A stretch of 64,000 nucleotides of DNA from Insolitispirillum peregrinum (GTDB taxonomy: Bacteria > Pseudomonadota > Alphaproteobacteria > Rhodospirillales > Rhodospirillaceae). Both the position numbers and the translations under genes were made by a program. The notes under the pieces were generated by a model that was not told the origin of the DNA, did not search any database, and worked only from the letters and a program-made list of their open reading frames with translations. Shown here in pieces: positions 1-7,667 of the stretch. Each line of letters starts with the position of its first letter. Within the stretch, counting starts at the first letter, position 1. The stretch is taken from positions 62,001 to 126,000 of the forward strand of contig NZ_FTOA01000007.1 of assembly GCF_900156605.1 (NCBI RefSeq), read 5' to 3'.

Positions 1-1147
1 CCCACACCCACAGCAGGAATCCGCCAAAGGCCAGCAGACTGCCAACCCAGCCCGACGAGGCCCAGCCCCAGCCTGCTGCAATCGCCAGCCCGGCCAGCCA
101 TGGCCCCAGTGCGTTGGCAAAGTTGAAGGCACTGTGATTCAGCGCCGCCGCCAGCGTTTGGGCATCACCCGCCACATCCATCAGGCGGGTTTGCAGGATC
201 GGCCCCAATCCGCCGCCAAAGCCGATCAGGATCACCACCCCGGTCACCAGCCACGGCGAGCCGGTGGCCGCCGGATAAAGGGCCAGAGCCACCGTGCTCC
301 ACAGCAACAGAATGCCTGCCGCCCACATGTGGATGCGGTCAGCGGCCCATGCCGCCGCCAGATTGCCGATCACCAGCCCAACCCCCAGCAGGCTGAGGAC
401 CAGCGGCACCTGTTGCGCGCTGAGGCCGGTGACCTCCATCAGGGTCGAGGCGAGATAGGTATAGACGGCAAACAGCCCGCCAAAGCCAATCGCCCCGATG
501 CCCAGCGTCAGCCACACCTGCCCGCGGACCAGCGCCCCCAGTTCGCGCAACGGGCTGGCCCCCGGGCGGGGCTTGTCCATTGGTGCATAGCGGGCGACCA
601 GCGCCACGGTCAGCAAGGCCAGCACCGCCACCACCGCAAAGCCCCAGCGCCAGCCAAAATGCTGCCCCAGCAGGTTGGCAAACGGCACGCCGATGATGGT
701 GGCAACCGACAGCCCCAGCATCATGCGCGCCACCGACTGCGCCCGTTTCTGCGGCGGCACCAGCGACACCGCCACCAGTGCCGCCACCCCGAAATAGGCT
801 CCGTGCGGAACACCGCTGAAAAAGCGGAAGATCATCATCCATGTATAGGACGGCGACAGCGCGGTCAGGGCATTGCCCACCGCAAACATGACCATCAGTG
901 CCAACAGCACGGTCTTGCGAGGCAGCCGCGCTGCCATCACCGCCAACACCGGCGCCCCCAGCACCACCCCCAGCGCATAGGCGCTGATGGTGTGGCCTGC
1001 GGTCGGCTCGTCAATGTGGAGGTCACGCGCAAAGTAGGGTAGCAAACTCATCGAGGCGAATTCGGTGGTGCCAATGGCAAATCCCCCCATCGCCAGCGCA
1101 AACAACACCAGCCCCGGCGACAGCGGGGCGGAGGGGTGGGACGCCAT
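1..1147 (-). CDS. MFS transporter, DHA1/AraJ-like (3' end cut by window)
   Basis: The reverse frame is open from an ATG at 1147 to base 1, giving 382 residues without a stop, so the C-terminus lies outside the window. The translation is a chain of hydrophobic helices separated by short basic loops. It starts MASHPSAPLSPGLVLFALAM and has the loop-2/3 Arg-rich segment (MAARLPRKTVLL) and a second-half repeat, as in drug or sugar efflux permeases of the major facilitator superfamily. An inner-membrane proton-driven exporter is inferred; the substrate is unknown. It stands alone, divergent from the tRNA at 1311, with about 160 bp between them for a promoter. Confidence 0.88.
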   Translation of the reverse strand, partial: MASHPSAPLSPGLVLFALAMGGFAIGTTEFASMSLLPYFARDLHIDEPTAGHTISAYALGVVLGAPVLAVMAARLPRKTVLLALMVMFAVGNALTALSPSYTWMMIFRFFSGVPHGAYFGVAALVAVSLVPPQKRAQSVARMMLGLSVATIIGVPFANLLGQHFGWRWGFAVVAVLALLTVALVARYAPMDKPRPGASPLRELGALVRGQVWLTLGIGAIGFGGLFAVYTYLASTLMEVTGLSAQQVPLVLSLLGVGLVIGNLAAAWAADRIHMWAAGILLLWSTVALALYPAATGSPWLVTGVVILIGFGGGLGPILQTRLMDVAGDAQTLAAALNHSAFNFANALGPWLAGLAIAAGWGWASSGWVGSLLAFGGFLLWVW

Positions 1148-1310
1148 GTCTGGTCTCCTGAAGAGCGGGAAAGGGCGCTATATGTCGGCAAATTTGCTGC
1201 AATGCAAGAGAAGCTCCCCTGATGAGGGGGACTGCTTTGCAAGAGGCGGTTGTATCACTCCACTGTTGACCACGCCCGCCATTTGATTATTATCCCGCTC
1301 CGTCCCTTGG

Positions 1311-1386
1311 GGGCCTGTAGCTCAATGGTTAGAGCCGACCGCTCATAACGGTCTGGTTGGGGGTTCGAGTCCCTCCGGGCCTACCA
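1311..1386 (+). tRNA. tRNA-Ile (anticodon CAU, lysidine type)
   Basis: The 76-nt cloverleaf folds by eye: acceptor GGGCCTG with CGGGCCT (a G1-U72 wobble), D-stem GCTC, anticodon stem GACCG/CGGTC around loop CTCATAA, T-loop TTCGAGT, and an encoded CCA. The CAU anticodon with CTCATAA loop context resembles the minor isoleucine tRNA (ileX type) rather than initiator or elongator Met tRNA. It would read AUA after TilS converts C34 to lysidine. It marks the left edge of an AT-richer accessory region, but I found no direct repeat of its 3' end downstream. Confidence 0.9.
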
Positions 1387-2068
1387 CCTTTTCCGATAAA
1401 GACTTCATTTTTGTCTCCGTCTGTCCCGGTCGTCTGGGCGGTAGTTGCAGCTGCTCCGATGGCATGGTAGCAGGTTGCTACTACTTGGCCGTCCGCGATG
1501 CGACAAACGATGCTGAAAATCAATTTTCGGCATATACATCAACCTAGGAGAGGTTGACCAGCAGGCTGACGATGAACATCCAAAATAAAGAGGTGATGGG
1601 AAGTGTGAGGATGGTGCTTATAAGATGCTTGTTGTAGTCCATATTTCTCAAGGAATATTTATAAAAATCGAAAAAATAGAAGTATATTCTCTGCTATAAA
1701 TGTATTCCAGAAGATGCTTCTGCAACTAGGATTGTCTGCGTATACATTCCTTCATGGGTAATATATTTGTGTTTTTTCTAAATGAACTGTAATGCTGTAG
1801 GTGTGACGCTATTCGATACGCACGTCAATGTCACCATTGGACTTGCCTAGGAAAAGTGAGAAGTGATTCCCGAACCTTGACAGGGTACCGCACTGTGGCA
1901 AAGGCGAGCGGTCGCCCTTCGCGGGTGATTGCCGGGGATCTTGGCATTACGACACGTTCGTTCTCCACTTTTCCAAGGCCAGCAAAAAAAAGCGCAAAAT
2001 GGCCTTGCTAGAAAAGCAAACATGAACCATGCTCCTATTGATTGTATTTTCAGAGAGGTTCAAACTCA
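1387..2068. other. AT-rich intergenic region left of the accessory cassette
   Basis: Around 680 bp with clearly lower GC than the flanking genes, especially 1640-1800. It holds one possible tiny membrane-peptide ORF (1544-1642, minus) and an 8-bp inverted repeat, CAAGGCCA/TGGCCTTG, at 1974-2007 that could be a regulatory hairpin for the cassette starting at 2069. A TTGACA at 1877-1882 lacks a convincing -10 partner. No integrase or IS remnant is visible. Confidence 0.6.
1544..1642 (-). CDS. possible small single-span membrane peptide (32 aa)
   Basis: A 32-codon ORF with an ATG start and TAG stop. The product begins MDYNKHL and continues as an almost uninterrupted hydrophobic stretch of about 22 residues (ILTLPITSLFWMFIVSLLVN), enough for one transmembrane helix. 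The upstream sequence is AT-rich with only a weak purine run (TTGAGAA) as ribosome site. The shape fits small membrane stress peptides or type I toxins, but such ORFs also arise by chance in AT-rich DNA. There is no homology basis; treat as a candidate. Confidence 0.3.
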   Translation of the reverse strand: MDYNKHLISTILTLPITSLFWMFIVSLLVNLS

Positions 2069-3187
2069 ATGGGTTACGAGGAGAAAATCACGGGTCAGAA
2101 GATGAGTACTCATGATAATCCAGTAGAATCCCTTTTGGCCGCTATGCGTAGCAGGATGCCTTGGGAAACGGCTCAGAAAGTACTGGTGTCGGCGGACTTG
2201 CCTCGTGGCCGAGGATGGGATCAAACTACCGCCAAGCTGTTGGAGAAAGACTGGTCTGCTGAGGAGATTGCCGAGCTCACCCGCTTGTACAAAGAGCACC
2301 TCCTATGCGGCGAAAAATCTGTTTCATTCTACAATCTTTCGCCAGAGAGTATGGTGAAGCTGCGAGATGCTGTTGCCAAAGCCGAAATTGAGCCCGGCAT
2401 CCTTACGGACACGTATCCCTTTCCCATTGAGCAAGGCGCGCTAGAAGCCTCCAAACCATCCAAACCTGTTCTCCTTGCTGTGGAAAAAGATGATGACGCA
2501 ATAGCGGTAATATTTTCCAGTATCCGCCAAGTTATTATACGGGAAGAAATATCTTTTGATGATCTACCAGAAGAAACAGCTGAAATTCTATCAGGATTCT
2601 CGGAAGTTATTGGTCTAAAAAAGGTAAAAATTCAATCGTTTGAGGTGTTATGGGTTCCGCACGAGGGTAATCTCGTGACAGTCCTTGTTGATTGCCCGAG
2701 GGGCCTGCCTCAGGAGGGGGTCGGTTTTATTCATGCCTGCCTCCAAGAAAGGTTTGCTAAGCTCTTCGGTGAAGGTCTTTTTGAAGCGCCTATTAATCTC
2801 TTTCCTTTGATCGAGGCGCTCTATAAGGACAGGACACAGGGAAACGTCGTGGAGTTAGCATTCTGCACAACCACAGCTTCGATCAAGCATGAGAAAATGA
2901 GGCGAAGCGGTACATGCCTCCGGACGGAAATCTATCACAAGGCAGGTATGCAGGCTCTGAATGGCGAAATTGAGCCGTTCCGAATTTCCATCGAATGGCT
3001 ATGCCAAGTGGGTGTGGTTGTCACAAAACCCGAGTTGTCGCTAAACAGCCGATCCGAACTAACACTGGCAACTAACCCGATATTGACCGCAGGGGTCGTC
3101 CGGAAATGTATGGGCCGACTTGATTTTGATGCTGTGCGATCCAAGATTCTCCCCTTAATGCTGTCTGAAAACGTCGATGCCGACTAA
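2069..3187 (+). CDS. unknown protein, first gene of three-gene accessory cassette
   Basis: A 372-residue soluble protein that I do not recognise. The ATG at 2069 follows an AGAGAGG Shine-Dalgarno; a TTG nine codons upstream and an ATG at 2102 are alternatives. The first ~90 residues are helical and charged (MPWETAQKVLVSADLP, WSAEEIAELTRLYKEHLL), followed by a more beta-rich section and a Cys-containing C-terminal half (TVLVDCPRGLPQEGVGF, VELAFCTTTASIKHEKMRRS). No ATPase, helicase, nuclease or membrane signature is visible. GC and codon use are lower than in flanking housekeeping genes. Its stop overlaps the next gene by 11 bp, so the three genes are probably co-translated. A sensor or adaptor partner of the downstream nuclease is only an inference. 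Confidence 0.8.
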   Translation: MGYEEKITGQKMSTHDNPVESLLAAMRSRMPWETAQKVLVSADLPRGRGWDQTTAKLLEKDWSAEEIAELTRLYKEHLLCGEKSVSFYNLSPESMVKLRDAVAKAEIEPGILTDTYPFPIEQGALEASKPSKPVLLAVEKDDDAIAVIFSSIRQVIIREEISFDDLPEETAEILSGFSEVIGLKKVKIQSFEVLWVPHEGNLVTVLVDCPRGLPQEGVGFIHACLQERFAKLFGEGLFEAPINLFPLIEALYKDRTQGNVVELAFCTTTASIKHEKMRRSGTCLRTEIYHKAGMQALNGEIEPFRISIEWLCQVGVVVTKPELSLNSRSELTLATNPILTAGVVRKCMGRLDFDAVRSKILPLMLSENVDAD

Positions 3188-3611
3188 TTTAGCTGACATT
3201 AAGTGCAAGATTAAGAAGGCGTGGGAGGATAGCGACCCTGCCGCGTCTTCTTATTGTATCAATGTCATATCCAGCCTTGAAAAACTGGCGGATGGCGAGG
3301 CGAGAATGCTATCGCTCAGCGCCATCCGCCGTATGGCCTTTGCGTCGGCGATTGATCAGAGTCTCATTAAGGCAATCGCTATTTTGTGTGGATCAAATCT
3401 CCACGTATTGCGTCAGAACTATGTATTCATAGATGAGTATGGTGAGTACCACGAAATCGACCATCATGAATATGAAGTGGCTCGCAGTGATGGTTGGCTT
3501 GTGCACCCGCGAACGGGTGACAAAGTTTATAATTTTCTTGACTACGTGTATCCATTTTACGACCTAGATCTCGCTACGCTCGATGAGGAGCAGGGCGGTG
3601 AACATGTGTGA
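3177..3611 (+). CDS. unknown small protein, second gene of cassette
   Basis: A 144-residue acidic protein with no recognised domain. The N-terminal half is helical (ISSLEKLADGEARMLSLSAI). The C-terminal half is rich in Asp, Glu, His and aromatic residues (YVFIDEYGEYHEIDHHEYEV, LDYVYPFYDLDLATLDEE), as in a small binding or inhibitor domain. It starts inside the end of gene 1 (11-bp overlap), and gene 3 starts inside its own last codons. Such nested overlaps suggest fixed stoichiometry. It could be an immunity or linker subunit for the nuclease, but nothing in the sequence proves it. Confidence 0.75.
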   Translation: MPTNLADIKCKIKKAWEDSDPAASSYCINVISSLEKLADGEARMLSLSAIRRMAFASAIDQSLIKAIAILCGSNLHVLRQNYVFIDEYGEYHEIDHHEYEVARSDGWLVHPRTGDKVYNFLDYVYPFYDLDLATLDEEQGGEHV

Positions 3612-4230
3612 GCAGATGATCTCCATCGCGCAACTAGAGCAAATGTTCAACGGAAATCCTCAGACGAGAATTCACCTTGCCGTAGCTAGATACAGAACTT
3701 ACGATGAATTCGTCAAAATAGTCCACGATGTAATTGATATTATTTTTCGCTCTTACGAAGAAAATCCAAAATATAAGAATAATATGGGTGAGGATGAGTT
3801 GACAATGATGCTTATTGAAAATATGAAATCATACGGACTTACGGCGATGCACGATGCCATGTCAGGCGGTCATTGTGACATAGTAGTAAAAGGACGAGAT
3901 GACTTCACTTGGTTGGGAGAAGCTAAAATCCACAGGAGCTATGATTGGCTATTTAAGGGGTTCCAGCAGCTTGATACCCGCTACATGGCCCCGGCTGAAT
4001 ACCGCGATCATGGTGGCATGATTATCTACTGTTACGTTAAACGCGCTGACACTGTTTTCAAGAATTGGATAGAACATCTATCATGTACTCGGACAGATGT
4101 GGTCATAGACCACTATGACTCAGACAAAATTAGGTGTGTGACTTCTCATGTGCACGAGCGTAATGGCCGGACGGTAAAAATCTGGCATGCAATTGCGGCC
4201 CTTCACTTCTCACCGCAAGATAAAAATTGA
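3604..4230 (+). CDS. predicted PD-(D/E)XK family nuclease, third gene of cassette
   Basis: A 208-residue protein from the ATG at 3604 (8-bp overlap with gene 2; an in-frame ATG at 3583 is the alternative). It carries the motif order expected of a restriction-endonuclease-like fold: acidic residues in MGEDELTMMLIENM (E63, E65), then CDIVV with D92, then WLGEAKIH giving E106-x-K108, then Gln residues in KGFQQLDTRY. The spacing D-x13-ExK is typical for this fold. Metal-dependent DNA or RNA cleavage is inferred from the motif. The rest is not recognisable as a known restriction enzyme. Codon use matches the other two cassette genes. Confidence 0.78.
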   Translation: MCEQMISIAQLEQMFNGNPQTRIHLAVARYRTYDEFVKIVHDVIDIIFRSYEENPKYKNNMGEDELTMMLIENMKSYGLTAMHDAMSGGHCDIVVKGRDDFTWLGEAKIHRSYDWLFKGFQQLDTRYMAPAEYRDHGGMIIYCYVKRADTVFKNWIEHLSCTRTDVVIDHYDSDKIRCVTSHVHERNGRTVKIWHAIAALHFSPQDKN

Positions 4231-4303
4231 AGATAGGGCTTGCTTGGTCATCCCCACTGTACGGTGTATTCGTCAATGGTGATGGGTGCGCCGCCGGGCC
4301 ATG

Positions 4304-4552
4304 TCAGAAAATATCCTCGAAGTCCGGCGCTTTGGTGCGCGGGCGGATGACCATTTCCAGATTGAGGGCGGACAGGGCGGCCATCAGGGTTTGCAGCTGC
4401 AATGCGGGGCTGCCGTCTTCCATTTTAGAGACGGTTGCCTGGCGCAGTCCGGCCCGGTTGCCGAGGGTGCCTTGGGTCAGGCCCTGGTCTTTGCGCTCTT
4501 GGCGGAGGATGGCGCCGAGCTGCTTTTCGGTGCGGGCGAGGCGTTCGGGCAT
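4304..4552 (-). CDS. HipB-like XRE-family transcriptional regulator
   Basis: An 82-residue helix-turn-helix protein. The start at 4552 is preceded by AAGGAG at proper spacing. The HTH is seen in LGAILRQERKDQGLTQGTLG followed by NRAGLRQATVSKMEDG; the tail LNLEMVIRPRTKA resembles the C-terminal strand of HipB antitoxins. In HipAB systems this protein represses its own operon and binds the HipA kinase. No hipA gene follows; the convergent nuclease cassette ends at 4230. It is therefore either a solitary repressor or the remnant of a toxin-antitoxin pair. Three palindromes lie directly upstream and are probably its operators. Confidence 0.85.
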   Translation of the reverse strand: MPERLARTEKQLGAILRQERKDQGLTQGTLGNRAGLRQATVSKMEDGSPALQLQTLMAALSALNLEMVIRPRTKAPDFEDIF

Positions 4553-4600
4553 GGCAGGCTCCTTTTCCCCAAGGATAAGGCTTCTGCGCGCGTGGAGCAA

Positions 4601-4671
4601 TATACGCGATTCCGTATAACAAAGAGATATACGCAATAGCGTATAAAAGCATCCTATACGGAATCGCGTAT
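4601..4671. promoter_or_regulatory. three evenly spaced operator palindromes TATACG-N6-CGTATA
   Basis: Three 18-bp dyads start at 4601, 4628 and about 4655, exactly 27 bp apart: two perfect TATACG-N6-CGTATA sites and a third ending CGTATG. The outer two are also perfect 17-bp inverted copies of each other. They lie 49-119 bp upstream of the XRE start, between it and the chemoreceptor gene's 3' end. Known HipB operators are palindromes of similar size with TATCC half-sites, so autoregulatory binding by the 82-aa protein is a reasonable inference. Confidence 0.8.
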
Positions 4672-4697
4672 GCCAGTACCCTGCTTCGCTATCGCCC

Positions 4698-6518
4698 TTA
4701 CACCACCTTGCGGACGGCGACCAGAAAGTCATCCACCGTCAGCTTCAGTTCATCGGTGGCGCTGGCCATGGTGTCGGCGGCCTGAGTGACGGTGTTGGCG
4801 GACTCGCTGGTCCGTTCCGAGGCCGAGCGCACGCCGGCCAGATTGTCCGAGACGCTTTGGGTATCGACGGCGACGCGCTCGACGCGCTGGTTGATTTCGC
4901 GGGTGGCGGCGTCCTGCTGCTCGATGGCGGCGGCGACCGACGAGACCACTTCGTTGATCGAGGAGATCACCTGCCCGATGCCGCTGATGGCGTCAACCGC
5001 GCTGCGGGTGGCCGACTGGATGCCGCCGATCTGGGCAGCGATTTGCTCGGTGGCGGTGGCGGTTTGCTGGGCGAGGGATTTCACTTCGCTGGCGACCACG
5101 GCAAATCCCTTGCCGGCCTCGCCCGCGCGGGCGGCTTCGATGGTGGCGTTCAGGGCCAGCAGGTTGGTCTGATTGGCGATGTCGGTGATCAGTTGCACCA
5201 CGTCGCCGATGCGCTGGGCGGCTTCGACCAGAGTCGCGATTTCGCTGCTGGCATTGTTGACATCGTCCTTGGCCTGTCCGGCTGCCGAGCTGGCATGGCT
5301 GACCTGACGGGCGATTTCCTCAATCGAGGCGGCCAGTTCGGTCGAGGCTCCGGCAACGGCCTGCACGTCTGCCGATGCCGAGTCCATCGCCGTAGAGGCC
5401 GAGGTGGACAGTGACGAGTTCTGTCCGGCCACCTGACGCATGTCGCCGGAAACGGTTTGCAGCTCGTCAACCGACCAACTCACCTGTGACACTGTCTGCT
5501 GGACAGTGTCTTCAAAGCGGCGAGTGAGGGCTTTGAACTCGGCGACCTTGGCTTCCATGCTGCCAACGGCGTGATTGATGGCGCGGGCGCTGCTCAGGAA
5601 TGATCCGTGCATCCCTGTTTCATTGATCGTCCGGTAATAGTCGCCCTGACTGACTTTTTGCAAGGCCCCGGAGGCTTCGACAATATAGGCTTCGGTGTAG
5701 TCGAGCAGCCGGTTGAGGGCGCGCTGGACATCCCCCAGTTCATCCTGCCGCCAGATGTGCAGGATACGCTCTGACAGGGTGCCATAGGAGGCATTGACCA
5801 GAATGCGGGCCGTCCGGTTCAAGCCGCTGAGGACAGCAAAGATCCGCCGGACGATCACGGTGACCAGAGCGCCACTGATCACCAGCAGAATGGCGATCGT
5901 TGTATAGGCCCCCCTCAGGTTGTCGGTCACGTCTTCAATGTGGCTGGTTGCTTCGGTGCTTTCATGATCAAGGTAATCGTTGACCGACTGTTCCAGCGTT
6001 TCAACCGCGTCGGTCAGTCTTTGGGCTTCCGTGTCAAAGGTTCCCATGTACTGGTTTCCGGCGCTGGTGCCGTCCTTGATATAGGTTGCGGCCATGGTCT
6101 GACCGGTTTTGTAGTAGGCCGGGAACGCCTGATCGACCTGTTCCAGATTCTGGCTGATGGCGGTCAGGTGCAGGTCTGCCGCATGCTTTTTGGCCGCAGC
6201 CATGCTGTCCTGAAAGGATTTGGCGTGCTCTTCGGCCAGTTTGATGCCGTCATCCAGGCCATCCTGTCCACGGGTGGCCGAGATGTCGGTCAGCCATTGC
6301 TGGACCTGAACGATGTGAAAGCGGATGTCGGCGGTGTTGCGGACCAGCGGTACCAGATCCTTGTGGGTGATCCGGGTGACCTGCACCACATCATCAAAGG
6401 CAGTGCTGACCTGACGCAGGGCGATGGTGCTGCCGCCTGCCAGGGCCAGCAGGATGGTTGCCAGCAGCACACCAGCGAGGATGGCCTGTGCCCGGAGGGT
6501 TTTGGGGATGATGGACAT
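4698..6518 (-). CDS. methyl-accepting chemotaxis protein
   Basis: A 606-residue receptor. The start at 6518 ([10 protein letters not shown]) has a GGGAGAG ribosome site; an upstream extension is less likely. The order is TM1 at about 11-30, a periplasmic four-helix-type sensor with the segment [18 protein letters not shown]2 near 218-236, a HAMP-like region, and a long coiled signalling domain with the conserved hairpin [20 protein letters not shown]. No CheR-docking pentapeptide ends the protein (it ends VAVRKVV). It lies 19 bp downstream of a PAS protein gene on the same strand, so the PAS protein may serve as its redox or energy sensor. Confidence 0.93.
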   Translation of the reverse strand: MSIIPKTLRAQAILAGVLLATILLALAGGSTIALRQVSTAFDDVVQVTRITHKDLVPLVRNTADIRFHIVQVQQWLTDISATRGQDGLDDGIKLAEEHAKSFQDSMAAAKKHAADLHLTAISQNLEQVDQAFPAYYKTGQTMAATYIKDGTSAGNQYMGTFDTEAQRLTDAVETLEQSVNDYLDHESTEATSHIEDVTDNLRGAYTTIAILLVISGALVTVIVRRIFAVLSGLNRTARILVNASYGTLSERILHIWRQDELGDVQRALNRLLDYTEAYIVEASGALQKVSQGDYYRTINETGMHGSFLSSARAINHAVGSMEAKVAEFKALTRRFEDTVQQTVSQVSWSVDELQTVSGDMRQVAGQNSSLSTSASTAMDSASADVQAVAGASTELAASIEEIARQVSHASSAAGQAKDDVNNASSEIATLVEAAQRIGDVVQLITDIANQTNLLALNATIEAARAGEAGKGFAVVASEVKSLAQQTATATEQIAAQIGGIQSATRSAVDAISGIGQVISSINEVVSSVAAAIEQQDAATREINQRVERVAVDTQSVSDNLAGVRSASERTSESANTVTQAADTMASATDELKLTVDDFLVAVRKVV

Positions 6519-6537
6519 GGTGAGCTCTCCCGCCGGG

Positions 6538-7092
6538 CTATTGGTACAGATGCTGTTCAAGGGGGAGGCGGATCAGGTCAAAAACGAACTGATCATAGCG
6601 TTTCCCGCTTTGGTGCAGGATGTCTTCCAGCATGGCGCGACCGGCCTGCAGGCCCTGTTTGTCGTTGCTGTGCTGCTGTTCGGCGGCCAGCAGGCGGGCA
6701 TACAGCGGTTTGATGATTTCCAGCGCGGCCCGCGACGGGCAACGGCGGCTGGAATGATATCCGGTAATCTGGCCGTTCTCATCGCGTTGGGCGGTGACAT
6801 GGGCCATGACCCAGTAATGGTTTTGCTGTTTGGTCCGGTTGACCACATAGGCAAAAATTTCGTCGCCAGCGGCAATGGTGCGCCACAGCAGCTCAAAGAT
6901 GCATCTTGGCATGGCGGGGTGGCGGATCATGCTGTGCGGTTGGCCCAGAACGTCCTTTTCGGTGTATTCGGCAATCGACAGGAACAGCTGGTTCGCATAG
7001 GTGATGCGCCCTTTGGTGTCGGTCTTGCTGACGATGATCTGATCCGGGGAAAAGGTTTTTTCGGATCCTGTCAGGACGAGAGAGTCTGCCAT
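6538..7092 (-). CDS. PAS-domain protein, Aer-like sensor module
   Basis: A 184-residue soluble protein starting MADSLVLTG. Residues ~15-125 form an Aer-type PAS domain: [20 protein letters not shown], then [20 protein letters not shown] and the strand [20 protein letters not shown]. The HPDMP-like segment (RHPAMP) is characteristic of Aer/aerotaxis PAS domains that bind FAD. The last ~50 residues are helical. There is no transmembrane or signalling domain; these are supplied by the MCP encoded just downstream. Together the pair looks like an Aer receptor split over two genes. FAD binding is inferred, not shown. Confidence 0.87.
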   Translation of the reverse strand: MADSLVLTGSEKTFSPDQIIVSKTDTKGRITYANQLFLSIAEYTEKDVLGQPHSMIRHPAMPRCIFELLWRTIAAGDEIFAYVVNRTKQQNHYWVMAHVTAQRDENGQITGYHSSRRCPSRAALEIIKPLYARLLAAEQQHSNDKQGLQAGRAMLEDILHQSGKRYDQFVFDLIRLPLEQHLYQ

Positions 7093-7664
7093 CAGCCGTT
7101 CCTTGCGTTCCACTGATCCCGCGGGGTCACGCTGTGCAGGGTGCCCCTGTTCTTTGGTATATATTCTGAGGTAAACCTGATTCCAGAGAAAAAATCAAGT
7201 CATTTTGCATATTAATGCATATGCAGTGAACAGAAGGTTTTCCTTATGTAAAATCCAGTCATATTCGTATGTGAGAGATATATTTTTTAAAAAAAGAAAA
7301 AAAGATCCTCAGGGAAATGGTGTCTCTCCCGAGGGGCTATATTGTTCTTTGGTACTATATGATTTTGTGGGGATTAGAGGTGTGAGCCTTAAATATGAAT
7401 CCACAGTATACGACAGTTTGAAAACAAGAGCGGGCTGCCGCCCGGACCTGCTCGGGGCCTGAGGCCCCGGACCCCCATTTTTTCTTTTATGATCAAAGGA
7501 ATGGGGTCTGGGGCCTCAAGGCCCCAGCGAGGTTTGGAGCAGCGCTCCATGATCCTGTTTCACAACTGTCGTGTCCTGTGATCTGACGCAGATACGCTGG
7601 TCTAACCTTTTGATCTATCACAGTAATTTGCGAAAAAACCGATTCCCGCTTTTCGCACAATGCT
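7093..7664. other. intergenic region with AT-rich promoter zone and repeats
   Basis: Bases 7150-7400 are AT-rich and probably hold the promoter of the PAS-MCP pair (minus strand). Bases 7402-7580 are a full ~178-bp repeat element, and 7584-7667 an R2 element. No credible gene is seen; an 85-codon frame from a TTG at 7205 has no ribosome site and biased composition. Confidence 0.6.
7402..7580 (+). repeat. R1 MITE-like element, copy A (179 bp)
   Basis: Bounded by imperfect terminal inverted repeats: CACAGTATACGACAGTT on the left and AACTGTCGTGTCCTGTG on the right. Inside are two GC palindromes (GGGGCCTGAGGCCCC and GGGGCCTCAAGGCCCC) around a T-rich centre; the two halves are largely complementary, so the element can fold into one long hairpin. 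Other copies are at 8805, 20136, 33859 and 36009, with half copies at 42597 and 58772. It encodes no protein, so any mobility would need a transposase in trans. Confidence 0.85.
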
Positions 7665-7667
7665 TTA
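7584..7667 (+). repeat. R2 hairpin repeat, copy 1
   Basis: About 85 bp ending GCACAATGCTTTA, with the dyad GCGAAAA...TTTTCGC. It matches the segment following R1 copies at 8959 and 34036, and the inverted copy at 37326. The TAA stop of the gene at 7665 lies at its edge. Confidence 0.75.

Noticed and set aside
1311..4303. Integrative element using tRNA-Ile as attachment site
   Set aside because: No integrase gene and no direct repeat of the tRNA 3' end near 4230-4310. The region is accessory by composition only.
4227..4639. Plus-strand frames opposite the XRE gene as a fourth cassette gene or toxin
   Set aside because: They overlap the XRE gene fully in antisense, are Arg/Ala-rich and have no ribosome site; the minus frame has a clear HTH and AAGGAG.
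7205..7462. 85-codon frame upstream of R1 copy A
   Set aside because: TTG start without Shine-Dalgarno in AT-rich promoter DNA, and its end runs into the repeat element.
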